Assembly (NCBI RefSeq): GCF_010093535.1 | Contig: NW_022985172.1 | Location: forward strand, 589,107-609,582 | Source of the DNA: Lindgomyces ingoldianus | Taxonomy: Eukaryota; Ascomycota; Dothideomycetes; Pleosporales; Lindgomycetaceae | DNA length: 20,476 nt | Direction of reading: 5' to 3' | In this document: piece by piece, positions 1-9,814 of the stretch | Layout: each line of letters opens with the position of its first letter | Numbering within the stretch: position 1 is the stretch's first letter | Program-made: the position numbers and the translations under genes | The notes under the pieces: model-generated | What the model saw: only the letters and a program-made list of their open reading frames with translations | What the model was told of the DNA's origin: nothing | The model's database searches: none

Positions 1-905
1 TCTAAAAAGGGGTTTAAAGCGCTAGTTTAGTCTTATTTAACCTAAAATAAGTTAAAATAGCTTTTAATATCTAGTTATATACTTTATTACTACTACTACT
101 TATTAATAATAAGCTCTAGTAGTTATAAACTCTAAGTAATACTCTTAAATTTAAGTTATAATTAATGCTTATAAAAGTAAAAATTTAGAAGCATATAAAT
201 AGCTTACTAATGTCTATAGTAAAGGCTTTTAAAAAGGGTTTAAAAGGGGCAGTAATTATTATGTATAAGCTAGTGTTAGCGTAAAAGAAGATTATAAAGC
301 TTTAAGTAGTAAATAAAGCTGCTACATAACATAGATTACATAAAAAAAAGTAAATTTAAGTAAAAAAAACCTTAATAGTTAAAGATAAAGCTTATTTAAC
401 TACTTTAAAAGAGTTTAAAGCGTGTAGTAATAGGAAGAAGCTAAAGACATAAGTGTGCACTAAAAAAAGTAAGCTAAGTTAAAAGTAATATAGGTAGTGT
501 AATTAGACTAGGCATAACTTATATATATATAAAAAAGTAGTAGAAGTAGACTTTAAATAATATTTTATGTTGCATTGCTTTATATAGGGCTAAAGTAGGC
601 TGTTTTGCGCTAGAATAGAGTGGTTTTAGTAGAGGCTTAGCAAAAGTGGCCGGCCAACCTGTGTAGCCGGCCAACCCGTTAGGTACGTTAATGCTTTATA
701 TAAAGTAAGGCTTAATATACATTTTTTATTATTATTTAGATTTTAAGCTATTAACTGCTTCTATTATAAGTTAAAGTAAATAAATTTTTATTATTCTAAG
801 CTAAATTTTTATTAAGTGTTTATTATATAACCTATTAAGGGTACAATAGCACAAAAAATTAAGTAATTGTTTAGAATAGTTGCCTATTTAGCCTTAGCGC
901 TGAAT
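1..905. repeat. AT-rich, RIP-like decayed repeat block (left flank)
   Basis: This stretch is strongly AT-rich, full of TA steps and poor in CA and TG, and has no long open frame on either strand. That pattern is expected when RIP turns CpA into TpA in repeated DNA of filamentous ascomycetes. Short internal echoes occur, such as a TTTAAAGCG string near 12 and again near 414, and an AAAGGGGTTTAAA-like string near 5 and 230. The composition changes sharply near 900-950, where ordinary gene-bearing DNA begins. The parent element cannot be named from what remains. Confidence 0.75.
649..679. repeat. two GC-rich 14-mers at 17-bp period inside the AT-rich block
   Basis: GCCGGCCAACCTGT (649-662) is followed by GCCGGCCAACCCGT (666-679). 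They differ at one base and are separated by GTA. They stand out as a GC island in otherwise TA-dominated DNA. They could be subterminal repeats of a dead DNA transposon, but no terminal inverted repeat or target duplication was found. Confidence 0.6.
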
Positions 906-1104
906 TAATTCATGGATCTAATCTAGATCTAGGATAGCGCCACGTGATTCCGGATAATCGATTTAGACCGATTCCCGCCAGCACTGCTCGGGAAGTCACT
1001 TTTGGACAAGCGCAAGCGGCACAGCATGTCAACTCGGAAAATCCAAACACCACACCACAGAAGACACCTGTACTATTCTCAACAACTCCACCTCAACACT
1101 CACC

Positions 1105-2203
1105 ATGGATGCAAAAGCGGTGATACCAGCGTCATTCAACACCCAGCTACAAAGCCCCTTTTTCACAACTCCATCCGAGCTCCGCGATGCCATCTACGAC
1201 CATCTCATTCCTCCACGCGCCCACATTATTCTCCGCAATCAGAGACTCCAATTCTCAGCATGTGTGCGTCGCAATGGCGAAGATTGGCCTCTCCACACCG
1301 GCCCGGATCCAATTGTGAAAGGCAAATGCAGAACCGCTGCCGATCACCTGTTGTGGGAACGCTTGAGGTCACCATGGGGTTCGCATTTTCGATGTGAAGA
1401 GGTTGCCAACGGTAGCGAAGATTCCCAGCAAGAATTTGAAGGGGAGACTATGGTTTGGATGAATCCAACGAGAGTGTGCCGTCGCATGTATGCTGGAAAC
1501 AGCGCGGAGACCGCTTATTGAGATCAAAACCACTGACTTGTCCCCAAGGCTTACTGAATTTGTGGGTCGCATGGCAGACGTGATTGTGCTGCATGTCAAT
1601 GATCTCAACACACTCGGAATCGTACTTCCACGCGATTCTGAGCCTGAGCAGCCTAAGAATAAAACATCGACGTTGCTGGAACACCTCGTCGGCCACCTCA
1701 AGGCTCTGGATATCAGCATGAGGCTTGACTTATCGGCGTACGTCAACATTGAACAAGAAAGCGATTACCCGTCCAAGAACCCTGACCTATCGGATCTTGT
1801 TCAAAGGTTCGGGAAGAGGGATGTCCCAACATCAGCATGGACAGCCCTCCCCCTGGCCCTCAAGTACATGCCTGCTCTCCGACATTTAGATATCTGGCTT
1901 GATCACACCCATCCAATGTCATGGTGCATTGTAAATGAACGCGCTTTCTTGACCCCTCTGTTCACCATGACACTCCGCACCAACCCCGATCTGGCCATCT
2001 CTATCAATCTGCCAAAGCCTAACCCCAGATACCAATCCCCGGATCGCCATCTTCTGTGGGATAGTTTGGAAGTCTTGGGAACGGGTCAGAAATCAGGCTC
2101 AGGACGAATAAGGATCATCCGCCGCGATCGGCAGCGCCAGTCTCCTGTAAATTGGCTTGACGGGACCGCGCGTATAAATTGGAGATCTGACCTATCTATC
2201 TGA
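1105..2203 (+). CDS. hypothetical protein, fungal TPSELRD/CRRM-type family (DUF7730/2EXR-like)
   Basis: The gene has two exons, 1105-1487 and 1549-2203, giving 345 residues. The 61-nt intron 1488-1548 has a GTATGC donor, a CACTGAC branch point at 1531 and a CCCCAAG acceptor. It splits a Met codon (M128) and restores the frame exactly. Without splicing, the first frame stops at 1521. The start sits in a good context (CACCATGG). Residues 22-36 carry the TPSELRDAIYDHLIP-type motif that opens many fungal F-box-like orphan proteins. VCRRM (124-128), created across the splice, followed by a hydrophobic strand and VNDLNTL, also fits those families. The molecular function is unknown. A CACGTG box lies at 941-946 in the upstream DNA just inside the AT-rich border. 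The family name is from memory, while the gene model is seen directly. Confidence 0.8.
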
Positions 2204-3025
2204 GGTACAATACTGTTTCAAATCATGGAAGCAGTTTAATCTATTCTTTATGACTTGATATTATCTTTCTATGTCATGGTTTTGTCTCAATATAAAACTT
2301 CTAGAGCAATTTGTAGACACAAACATTCTTTAGTGTCTAGGCTTTCAAGGACCTAAAGGTAGCAAAGGATAATCCAAGATATTAGTAAACCCTAGTTTTT
2401 TAACCAACAACTCTAAGCAACAGAGAGTAAAAGTGGAATTACCGTCTAGGTGTGTCATAAAATGTAATTGGGTTGCTCCGCTTTAATTGCTGTCAAGACT
2501 ATATAAAACCGAGATGTTCAAATTTGCGACCAAAGTTTCTTATTTTGGCCGCTTTGATCTGACGTTTGAGTCTCTCCTACCATGTAACTATGCCAAATAT
2601 GACTAAATCTTGACAGATTCGACATTGCCAGAGATTGCGTCATTTGGGTGATACAATACAACCACCCTAGGCGGTTCTTGGATTGGTTTGTCGTCCCGTG
2701 ATATCCCGGCAGAGACATCATCTCTTCAGTTGAGCCCAATGTCCAAATGTGTATAGAAGTGTGTTCGAGTAGCATGCGTATAATTGCCACAGCAGGCTGC
2801 CTAAGAAAGGAAAAGAGCATCTGCCAGTATCAAACGAGTGAATTCAGTAAGATGGTCCATGCCTATAACGGTCCAAGTCCTTGTACAGAATCGGAGAGTC
2901 GACGAGCTAATCAGATGCTGCTTTGGAACGAGCAGAGATACAAACAACTAGGCAAATTGTATCCAAGCAACCAAGCCATTCTCTGACAAGCTTACTCGAA
3001 GGCGCAACCACGCAAATTAGTACGG
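2204..3025. other. intergenic, no supportable gene
   Basis: This 822-bp stretch has two short overlapping frames, 2518-2820 (-) and 2747-2986 (+). Neither shows a recognisable domain, codon pattern or splice context. It lies between the 3' ends of the gene at 1105 and of the pseudogene at 3026, so it probably holds their 3' untranslated regions. Confidence 0.5.
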
Positions 3026-4284
3026 CTACACTGGCTCCCCCCCGACTCTCTCTGTATTCTCATCATACTCGAATCTCCCGTTCTCGTCGACAACTCTTTG
3101 TCCGTTTTCATCTCGGATCTTCACTTTGTACTTGTAATCCGCGAGATTGGCAAGGAAGACGTAAATTGTGTATGTTTTGGCGTTATTCACCGCGAGATTG
3201 TTGGGAAGCGCAACAACTTCCCCCCAAGAGTATCCATGGTGTGAGGCTGGCTCACGGTTAGCTTTGTGGGCACAGTCTGATGAGCATTGACACGTACTAT
3301 CCATTCCTTCTTAGTCCATGTGAGTAAGCTAATTTGTTTCACTAGTTGTATGTAATGCAACGCAAAACGCCAGAGATTTAATGGCTAGAAATTTACCTCG
3401 TGAAAGAACGTAGCGGATAGCAACAAGTCTTTGTATTGCATCTCGTTTATGAAAAGGAGATCTAGGTCAAGTCCTTTCATAAAATCCTCAAAGTTCTGAG
3501 ATACCGTTGCGCCGCTTGTACGACTCAGACCTGTTTCCAAAAGCATATTGTTGCATATCTAATGAGTCATCAGAACCAAAGTACGGATCCTTTGATGGGG
3601 GTTTGGCAACGTACAGTAAGTGTTACCCGCCTGGGGTTGATACCCTCGGGCGTTCTTTCTGCTTGAAACTTCCTATATTGGACCTCCGCCAAAGGATACG
3701 AGTCAACTATTTCACCTTGTATAGTCTTTTTCTTAGCCCCTAGGGTCTTGCATCCTATACTCCCTTGACTTATACGGACCGAATTTTCTTCATCCTGCCA
3801 CTGTTGTAGTACCGCATCTTCGTCCTTGACACCTAGGGGCTTGAGTCGCGGTAGATTACTGTTCTTCAGATACGGCGGGTCATCTGGTTCGTCGGGCGTG
3901 ATAGTCTAGCGCTTACCTGGGCTGTAATCGTCATCATCGCAGTAGAACTGTATGTCCGACGTGACCTGGTCAAAGGTCTCAGTGAGTCTTTCAGCGATGG
4001 TTGTCAAAATGACTAGAAAATATGGATTAAAACAGGAGCCCAAATCCCTATTAGCATAATTCAACGCCTCACCCTTGGCTCAAGCAAATGTCGCGGTGTT
4101 CGTCTTCAGTACTTTAAATAAGATCTTAAAGATTTCATTCATATAGGGGCCTTCCGCGTCAAGTCTCCAAAGCGCTCGCTTCGCCATGCGAATACTGTCA
4201 TCAAGGCCCGCTCTGAAGGGAGCAGATGTCTCGGCGGTCTGACAGGATGGAGAAACCTAGTATGTAACTTGAAAAGCACGGCAT
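3026..4284 (-). pseudogene. decayed HExxH zinc metallopeptidase-like gene (lysine-specific metalloendopeptidase/M35-like fold)
   Basis: A broken gene can be followed on the minus strand. From 4241 downward a frame reads AGLDDSIRMAKRALWRLD, then FYCDDDD near 3930, then WQDEENSVRIS and RRVTLT. Intron 3559-3614 (56 nt, GTACGT...ATTAG) leads to ICNNMLLETG and ends at FFHE. Intron 3329-3396 (68 nt, GTAAAT...TTAG) joins this to LTHM, giving an intact HELTH zinc motif. The end carries YSWGEVVALP, a NAKTY motif and a charged tail ending at 3026. A further likely intron lies between the TGA and FYCDDDD (60 nt, GTGAGG...TTCTAG). Damage: in-frame TGA at 4080-4082 and TAA at 3311-3313 just after the zinc motif. 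A TAG at 3906-3908 may fall inside an 84-nt intron. The N terminus is unclear: a candidate ATG at 4282-4284 opens a hydrophobic start but is one frame off. The family is inferred from motifs. Sequence error is an alternative to true decay. Confidence 0.65.
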
Positions 4285-5721
4285 GGCCAAAGGAGTAGAG
4301 GAAAAATCATAAGATGGATGAACATGATGATGAATGGTTTTAGTGCGAGATGATTGTGAATGGCAGCACTTGGCTGCAACTGCGACGGACGATCTTAACC
4401 CGGGGTGGACGGTGCAGGTAGTGTAGTTTGATAAAGACGCTACACTATTACTAAACAGAGAATCACTTCTTCTCTCCGCCGAGGAATTCACACCCAACAG
4501 TCTGAGACCGTCAACCTCCTCTTTCACTCTATTTGCTGAATAATATTGACCCCATTACCCCACTCTATAGGCACCGAAGATATCATATTAACGATGTGAT
4601 CTCACAGCCCACTTCCCGTTCTGCTTCCTCGCTCCATAAATTTCTCCACACTCCCACCTTTGGTCCACCAACAACACCCTCTCCATACATCCCCTTCCAC
4701 CCCAACCAAATACCTCCTTCGACAAAGCAACATGTAAATCAATACAGAAGTCAAGCGAGAACTCTATAAAACTATTAAACTAACAAATAGTATAGCAGAT
4801 AGGTATACCAAAAAAATTCCAAGGTCGCTGATAATCAGTGCAGAATTGTTTCAGAATTGCAAACAAGCCTAGCGTGCAAGGCGATGGGCAGATACATCAA
4901 CAAGCCCACAGCTAGCCACAAGCTCCTACAATAAAGCAAAATGCGCGGGGGGCGCTCATTATCTAGCCATTTGGATAGGAGTTTAAAGAAAATTTAATGC
5001 GGGTCTGGCGTTGGGGTGTTAGGCTGTGTACAAGGGAATCGGCTAGGCTGACTAAGGAGACCTGGAAGGATTTGGCAGTGACTTGGTGGAGAGAGGTTAT
5101 GGGAACGGCGGTGGTGCTTGGCCTGGTGGTGATGCAGAAAATTGCGTATGCGGTAAGGAGGGAAAGGCTGAGCCGCGAGGGCTGTTGTAGTTGTATGGTC
5201 TGGAGGTGTGAGAGATCCATCTGTTTCGCACCCTTTGGCTATAAAATCTGGGGATGGCCGAGAAAGATTCTGCTGGATGCGAAACATCAACGCGGAGACT
5301 GGTTCGTTACACTCGTTAGATGCACATGGGCTTGGAGATTGATTGAGCTTTCTAAAACTCAGATCAATTCAATATCACGTCCACCCACCCATTAGTTTAA
5401 GTAATGATTGCATACCAATCTAACACTATGAAGATATTCTTTCCATCCATGCAACCAACCATCCCAAGAAACCATACAAAGGGAATAACAATATCTCCTA
5501 GACGCCTTGCTATGCCCTTCAGTAAGCACCCGGTATTTTTCATAGGAAACGGTCGTGACAGAGGAAGGCGAGGTCAAGCATCGAAGAAGGTAGATAGGTG
5601 TCGAGGTTCAAAAGAGGACAGACATTCTATGTGTGTGTATTGGCAGAAGGGAGGTATCTCGTGAATAGCATCGTAGGTACGAAAGTATCAGATCATCGAC
5701 AGGACAGAATCAGGAAGATAT
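4285..5721. other. intergenic, no supportable gene
   Basis: This 1.4-kb stretch holds the upstream side of the peptidase pseudogene and the 3' side of the YSC84-like gene. Short frames occur on both strands (4201-4527 -, 4533-4769 +, 4997-5395 +, 4994-5290 -), but they overlap antisense and show no recognisable motif. No tRNA or clear repeat was seen. Confidence 0.5.
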
Positions 5722-7203
5722 TTACACCGTCTCCACGTAGTTGCTGTTGGCCAGCGTCAGTCAGGAGTACTTCTTAAATGGGGAATGGGGGGGTGGGTAA
5801 TGCGACATACCTTGGAAAAATGCCCTCTCGGTCCCCGATCTTCCCAGTCCACCAATCCGTCTCGTTGTCGGTTTTCTTCAGAATCGTGATGATATCGCCT
5901 TTCTTGAAGCCCAAGTCTCCATCCTGATCAGGCTCAAATGTGAATTTAGCAATTGCCTGATTCGGAGCCATGCTCGCTCTCTTCGCTCCAAACACAGGCT
6001 TTGGTGCGGTCGGTCTGCTTGGCTTAGGGTTGTCACTGAACGTGTAATCGTCGCTGAAACCCGACCCACTTCGGGTGCGGTTCTCCATTGTGTCGAAGGT
6101 CTCGTTTCGGTTGGCGCGGGTGGTAAAGGATCGATTGATACCGCCTCCTTGAGTTGGGGTGCGGTCGTAGACGTCGTCAGCCCATGTGCTAGCTCTCGAA
6201 GGCTTGTCACGATAGACGTATTCGTCATCATTTGCCTGGCCCATCGATCCTGTGCGGCTCGTCCTTACACCCTCGCCCATCGCCGAGCCCTTCCGGCCCT
6301 GCCATACCACATCCTCGTGAGCGTCATCGTACACGGGAATATCGTTGTACATAGCGTCAGAAGCGACATTTCCCCCAACACCAGCAAATACTCTCGAGTT
6401 CAAGACCCGCATCAGCGGTTCTGCGGCGGGTAATGGGACCGGGACTTGGCCACTAAGCAGCTCTCTTGCCGTCCACCTCCTGCCGTAGAGTTTCTCGTTG
6501 GCGTCTCTCCGCTCGATGATGCCACTGCCTTCCAAACTGACTCCAGCAAACAGCCCCTTAGTCTTGCTGTAGCTGAATATACCAGCGACGCCCTTCAAGC
6601 TTGCTGCTCCTGCCGCCTCGGCATTTCGCCCGACCGGCCCGGCTGCAATGGATACATTGCCTCCCAGTGTCAGTGATCCTGCCTGCGCGAATGTTGTGAC
6701 CGCCCTTGCATCATTTAGGATGAAGACAAAATCGGTAAGTTCGAAACCAATCTGTCCGCCGAACCCGCCTCCTATCGTTCCGATGGCTGAGGGTGCGGAC
6801 CACGAGCCGTCTGCGAGACGAGCGACGACGACACCAGAACCGAAACGCGCAGTACCGAGAAAGCCGGCTTTGAAGACTGTGAGGATCGCGAGGCCCTGTT
6901 CACAAATTTGTGTCAGCTCAGGTGTTCATAATGTCTGAAAGCTCGACCTCGTGTATGGATAGTGGCGCGGGATCGTCGGATATCAACCATACCTTCGCAT
7001 TCGCAAGGATTTGGGGAGGAATGATCTTGTCGGGCCCAAAGGCTTGCCGTGGGTCTACGAAAGATGCTAGAATTTTGCCTGTCTTCCTGCACTCGCCTAG
7101 GGCACGGTCAGCGACTTCACAATGGGATGAGTACGGAACTCAGGAGATAGGACAACGCACTCCTCATAGATGAGGGCAGCGGGTTGTTAAGCCCCAAAGG
7201 CAT
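5722..7203 (-). CDS. YSC84/LSB3-like SYLF + SH3 domain protein
   Basis: Four exons were rebuilt: 7161-7203, 6993-7096, 5811-6895 and 5722-5743. The introns are 64, 97 and 67 nt. Intron 1 has a GCTGAC branch before CCCTAG, intron 2 an AGCTGAC branch, and intron 3 a GTATGT donor. All junctions keep frame, giving 417 residues. The N terminus MPLGLNNPLPSS, then SECRKTGKIL, DPRQAFGPDKIIPP, and GLAILTVFKAGFLG is a textbook SYLF lipid-binding domain (about 15-195, with LKGVAGIFSYSKTKGLFAG from 149). A Ser/Arg/Pro-rich disordered linker follows (about 230-360). A C-terminal SH3 domain (about 363-417) has WW near 397 and ends GIFPSNYVETV; the tiny last exon supplies NYVETV. Known relatives bind phosphoinositides and F-actin at endocytic actin patches through SYLF, and proline-rich partners such as Las17 through SH3. 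A reading without the last intron would wrongly end in YVALPTPPFPI. Confidence 0.95.
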
Positions 7204-7929
7204 GTTGGAGATAGTTTAGTAGGAACCGAAACTAGGTGGTGAATAAATGTCGGATATGTGGTGGTACAGATGTGGTTGGCAGCAATGGCGGGGTTGAAAA
7301 TCAACCATGGGCGGTTGTTTCGTTGCACGGATGACGCGCGAGGTGGCTGAGCAGACCCCAGCGAGCTGAACACGAGGGCCCGTTCCCCTTGTTCACCCTC
7401 GTCATCCTTACTTTTTCTCCGACACGTTCGGATCCGGAGGCGTCGTGTGATCGTCAACTTCGTGTCGGATTAAATGCGATTCCCCCCTTCCAATCGTTTT
7501 GTCCAAGGTACCTCGCATTGTCGTCTTCTTCGCCTCCAGGACCTAACCTTGTCCAAGCTAACATTGCTAAACCAGGCCCCACGTTCTCCCCCATTCATCA
7601 TTATTGCAAGGGGGAATCAGCTCACTAATATCGCAGCGTACGACTCCATTGAGGTAGATTGAAATATCATTGTTGAAAGAAGAGAAAAGGTTCTCCGCTT
7701 CCATTACTCAGGTTCTCATAACTTTTTGGCTTCAGAGAAGGCCTCGAGTCTTATCTCGATTCCATAGCTGAACTTGAAAGAGACGGTACTCAGAAACCAA
7801 AGGAAGTGCGAAAGTGCAGCTAAATGACGCTTCCTCCATGTGGTGCTGCGTGCCTCTTTGGTAGACTGTCTATGAAGGAGAATCTGAAGAAAGGCACCCG
7901 CCATTGGTAGTCCCCAACTCGGCTCCTTT
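7204..7929. other. intergenic: promoter of the YSC84-like gene and 3' region of the secreted-protein gene
   Basis: This 726-bp stretch lies upstream of one minus-strand gene and downstream of another. Short frames (7389-7628 +, 7474-7662 +, 7164-7457 -, 7716-7961 -) show no recognisable motif. Pyrimidine-rich tracts between about 7380 and 7600 on the plus strand read as purine tracts on the gene strand. No defined box could be assigned. Confidence 0.45.
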
Positions 7930-8577
7930 TTAGGAACAGTTGTAGACCATCCGCCATCCACCGACCGGTCCTACTTTCTGATCTCTCTGACGGAATTGCA
8001 CGCCTCCTTTCTCGAGCGAGCTCGAGATGCTGACTCGGAACGTCATCGTCTCCTTGCAGTTGCTGGAATTCACATTTCGCAGAACATCGTGGTCGTAGGC
8101 TGGGTACCCGCGGAGGTTCACTCCTCTGGGCAGTTCGAGATCTTCAAGAACACCAAACAGTCCGACTGGCTTAGGCGCGTTGTTCCAGGAAATGGTTGAC
8201 GAGTTACTTGGTGCCGACTGGTCAACATTCCAGACATCGATCTTGACGGGTTCGTAGTAGGCAATGATGTCATGGAAGCCTTTCTCGAAGAAGAGCTGGA
8301 ATTCGCAGTCTTGTGCGTTGGACGGAATACCAGAGAATTCAACTACCGTGTCCTCGATATGGCCATAGTATCGGTCCTTTGGATCCGGTGCATGGGAGTC
8401 TTTATAGACAGCGGTTGTTCCGTCCGCTACTGGAATGTACGCCGGAGTCAAGATGTCAACGGACCTGACGAATGTCGGGGATACAGTGGTACAGGCACGT
8501 GGCTCAATGGGGTTGCCCGCGGCCAGAATCGGAAGCAGCAAGAGAGTTGAGTGCATCATCATCACCATCATCATCAT
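7930..8577 (-). CDS. small secreted protein, four cysteines, But2-C-terminal-like
   Basis: The single exon encodes 215 residues. A hydrophobic run HSTLLLLPILAAG (9-21) follows the start, and a signal-peptidase cut near residue 21 is likely. The mature part has four cysteines (29, 91, 174, 214), suggesting two disulfides, and N-glycosylation sequons at N125 and N170. WNNAPKP (131-137) and the GGWRMVYNC end resemble secreted fungal proteins often labelled as carrying a But2 (ubiquitin-3 binding protein) C-terminal domain. That label is from memory and is the weaker part of the call. The role is unknown; cell-wall or extracellular location is likely. The start is odd: eight codons of ATG/GTG repeat give MMMMVMMM. 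The first ATG has the best context (CGCCATG), but initiation could occur at any of seven ATGs. Confidence 0.8.
   Translation of the reverse strand: MMMMVMMMHSTLLLLPILAAGNPIEPRACTTVSPTFVRSVDILTPAYIPVADGTTAVYKDSHAPDPKDRYYGHIEDTVVEFSGIPSNAQDCEFQLFFEKGFHDIIAYYEPVKIDVWNVDQSAPSNSSTISWNNAPKPVGLFGVLEDLELPRGVNLRGYPAYDHDVLRNVNSSNCKETMTFRVSISSSLEKGGVQFRQRDQKVGPVGGWRMVYNCS
8554..8577 (-). repeat. ATG trinucleotide repeat at the translation start
   Basis: Seven ATG codons are interrupted by one GTG (8563-8565). All lie in frame and form residues 1-8 of the secreted protein. The tract is a trinucleotide microsatellite, so length change would leave the frame intact. Confidence 0.85.
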
Positions 8578-9425
8578 GGCGAGGCTTCGTCAACGTTTAT
8601 CTCTGATCCCGAGCTGGAATGGGAATGAAGATGGTAGTGAAGTTGTTTTCTGAGTTGGAGTGATGGGTTTGGAGTGCTAGGGGGAGTCCGTGTGACTGAC
8701 CGCCCTGACCGCCTTCACTGGTGCGAGTGTTGTAAGGCAGGAGCAATTAGGTCACCACAACAGTTTGATATCATACCCACTTGCGAGGAAGGAGCTTCCC
8801 GCCCTCACCGCCATAGTCTCATCCACATCGCGTTTTGTTGCTTGAGTTGATGTCAAAGATGAGTCAAATGGGCTTGCCAGTTTCCTTCATTGAGTTGAAC
8901 TCACAGAGACTGGGTAGTGGAAGTGGGCTTGGAGTAGCCATGTTAAGCCGCAAAGCTGACCAATGGCAAATCTAAGAGAAGCTTTTAGCAGACCATGAGC
9001 TCTATGGATAATCGCGCAGCTATGAATCATGCGCTGGGACCTGTACACGAATCCTCTGAATTCTTCTAGGCTTGATATTTTCCGCATTGCTAGGCGAAAC
9101 ATTTACTGAGATATTCTTAATCGCCCTTGGTGGCATGAGATAAAATTGTATTTTTCTGTGCTTTAGTATGTTCTATCCTTGACTTTTCACCCATACCCAA
9201 CATTGATTCGATTGTACCTGATACCCAGTAGGCCGGATCCGCTCGAGATGAAGGAGCTATTAAATATATTGATATCTGCATATGCATGTTGAGACCCCTA
9301 ACAAAGCACGAGTGTCCGGTTCACAAACGGATTCATTCTGGAGAGAGGCTTACTAGTAAATACTCTAGTTGTGTCCCGTTATGTGCAGTATCATGCCGTG
9401 GTAACAGGCTTAGAAGGAAGAACGC

Positions 9426-9445
9426 GCTAGCTATTCTTAGCTAGC
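9426..9445. repeat. perfect inverted repeat GCTAGCTA-TTCT-TAGCTAGC
   Basis: Two 8-bp arms flank a 4-base loop, and the outer bases also pair partly (GCGC near both ends). It lies about 370 bp upstream of the amidase start. It could form a hairpin or be a chance product of CTAG-rich DNA; no function is claimed. Confidence 0.55.
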
Positions 9446-9528
9446 TAGGCGCTTTTAAGGCTTATATCCGAGATCGCTCGCCTCACCCCTCAAATTCCAA
9501 GCCCTTTGTCAACCACAACACTTGAAAG

Positions 9529-9535
9529 CTTATCT
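9529..9535 (-). promoter_or_regulatory. candidate GATA (AreA/NIT2-type) site
   Basis: AGATAAG reads on the minus strand and matches the HGATAR consensus for fungal nitrogen GATA factors. It is about 280 bp upstream of the amidase ATG. A single site is common by chance; the second site at 9647 strengthens it. Confidence 0.4.
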
Positions 9536-9646
9536 ACACATTGCACCCAGGCAGGTTGCACATCTATCAGGAGCCCTTACTGGCTGAGTATACTCCGGCA
9601 CGCACATATCGGCCCACACAGTAGCGCCGATCTTTGTCTGTTTGCC

Positions 9647-9653
9647 TGATAAG
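9647..9653 (+). promoter_or_regulatory. candidate GATA (AreA/NIT2-type) site
   Basis: TGATAAG matches HGATAR and lies about 160 bp upstream of the amidase ATG. Acetamidase genes of Aspergillus are known AreA targets, which makes this placement plausible. Confidence 0.45.
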
Positions 9654-9740
9654 GAAGGTCGACGCCAAATTTCGTCCCCCACCTGCTCTCATGCTACGTC
9701 GATTACGTTACCCGAGCTCGAAGTGCATTGCTCCCAAATC

Positions 9741-9746
9741 TATAAA
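9741..9746 (+). promoter_or_regulatory. candidate TATA box of the amidase gene
   Basis: TATAAA is 69 bp upstream of the start codon at 9815, a normal spacing for a short 5' leader. A second TA-rich string (ACTATATAG) lies just before the ATG and is less likely to act as the TATA box. Confidence 0.4.
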
Positions 9747-9814
9747 CCTAACTCGTGTTCCGGTGATATTTCCCTCCGGACCCCTTTTCTACTTCTTCGA
9801 CCTTACTATATAGA

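Larger units (their letters stand above)
8578..9814. other. divergent intergenic region between the secreted-protein gene and the amidase
   Basis: This 1.24-kb stretch contains the promoters of two divergent genes. The only frame of note (8887-9102, -) has no motif. Elements on the amidase side are listed separately. A palindrome-rich patch occurs at 9426-9452. Confidence 0.6.

Noticed and set aside
1002..1397. 131-codon plus-strand frame starting before the first gene
   Set aside because: It is a shifted-frame shadow of exon 1 of the 1105-2203 gene and is rich in His/Arg/Ser as expected of such shadows.
2518..2986. Overlapping minus (100 codons) and plus (79 codons) frames
   Set aside because: No motif, no splice-linked continuation, and mutual antisense overlap; neither is better supported than chance.
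3906..3908. TAG as a third inactivating stop in the peptidase pseudogene
   Set aside because: An 84-nt intron with a GTAAGC donor and CCCCTAG acceptor would remove it in frame, so it was not counted as firm damage.
4997..5395. 132-codon plus-strand frame, Trp- and Arg-rich with a hydrophobic middle
   Set aside because: It overlaps two minus-strand frames of similar size, has no recognisable motif, and its composition looks like translated intergenic DNA.
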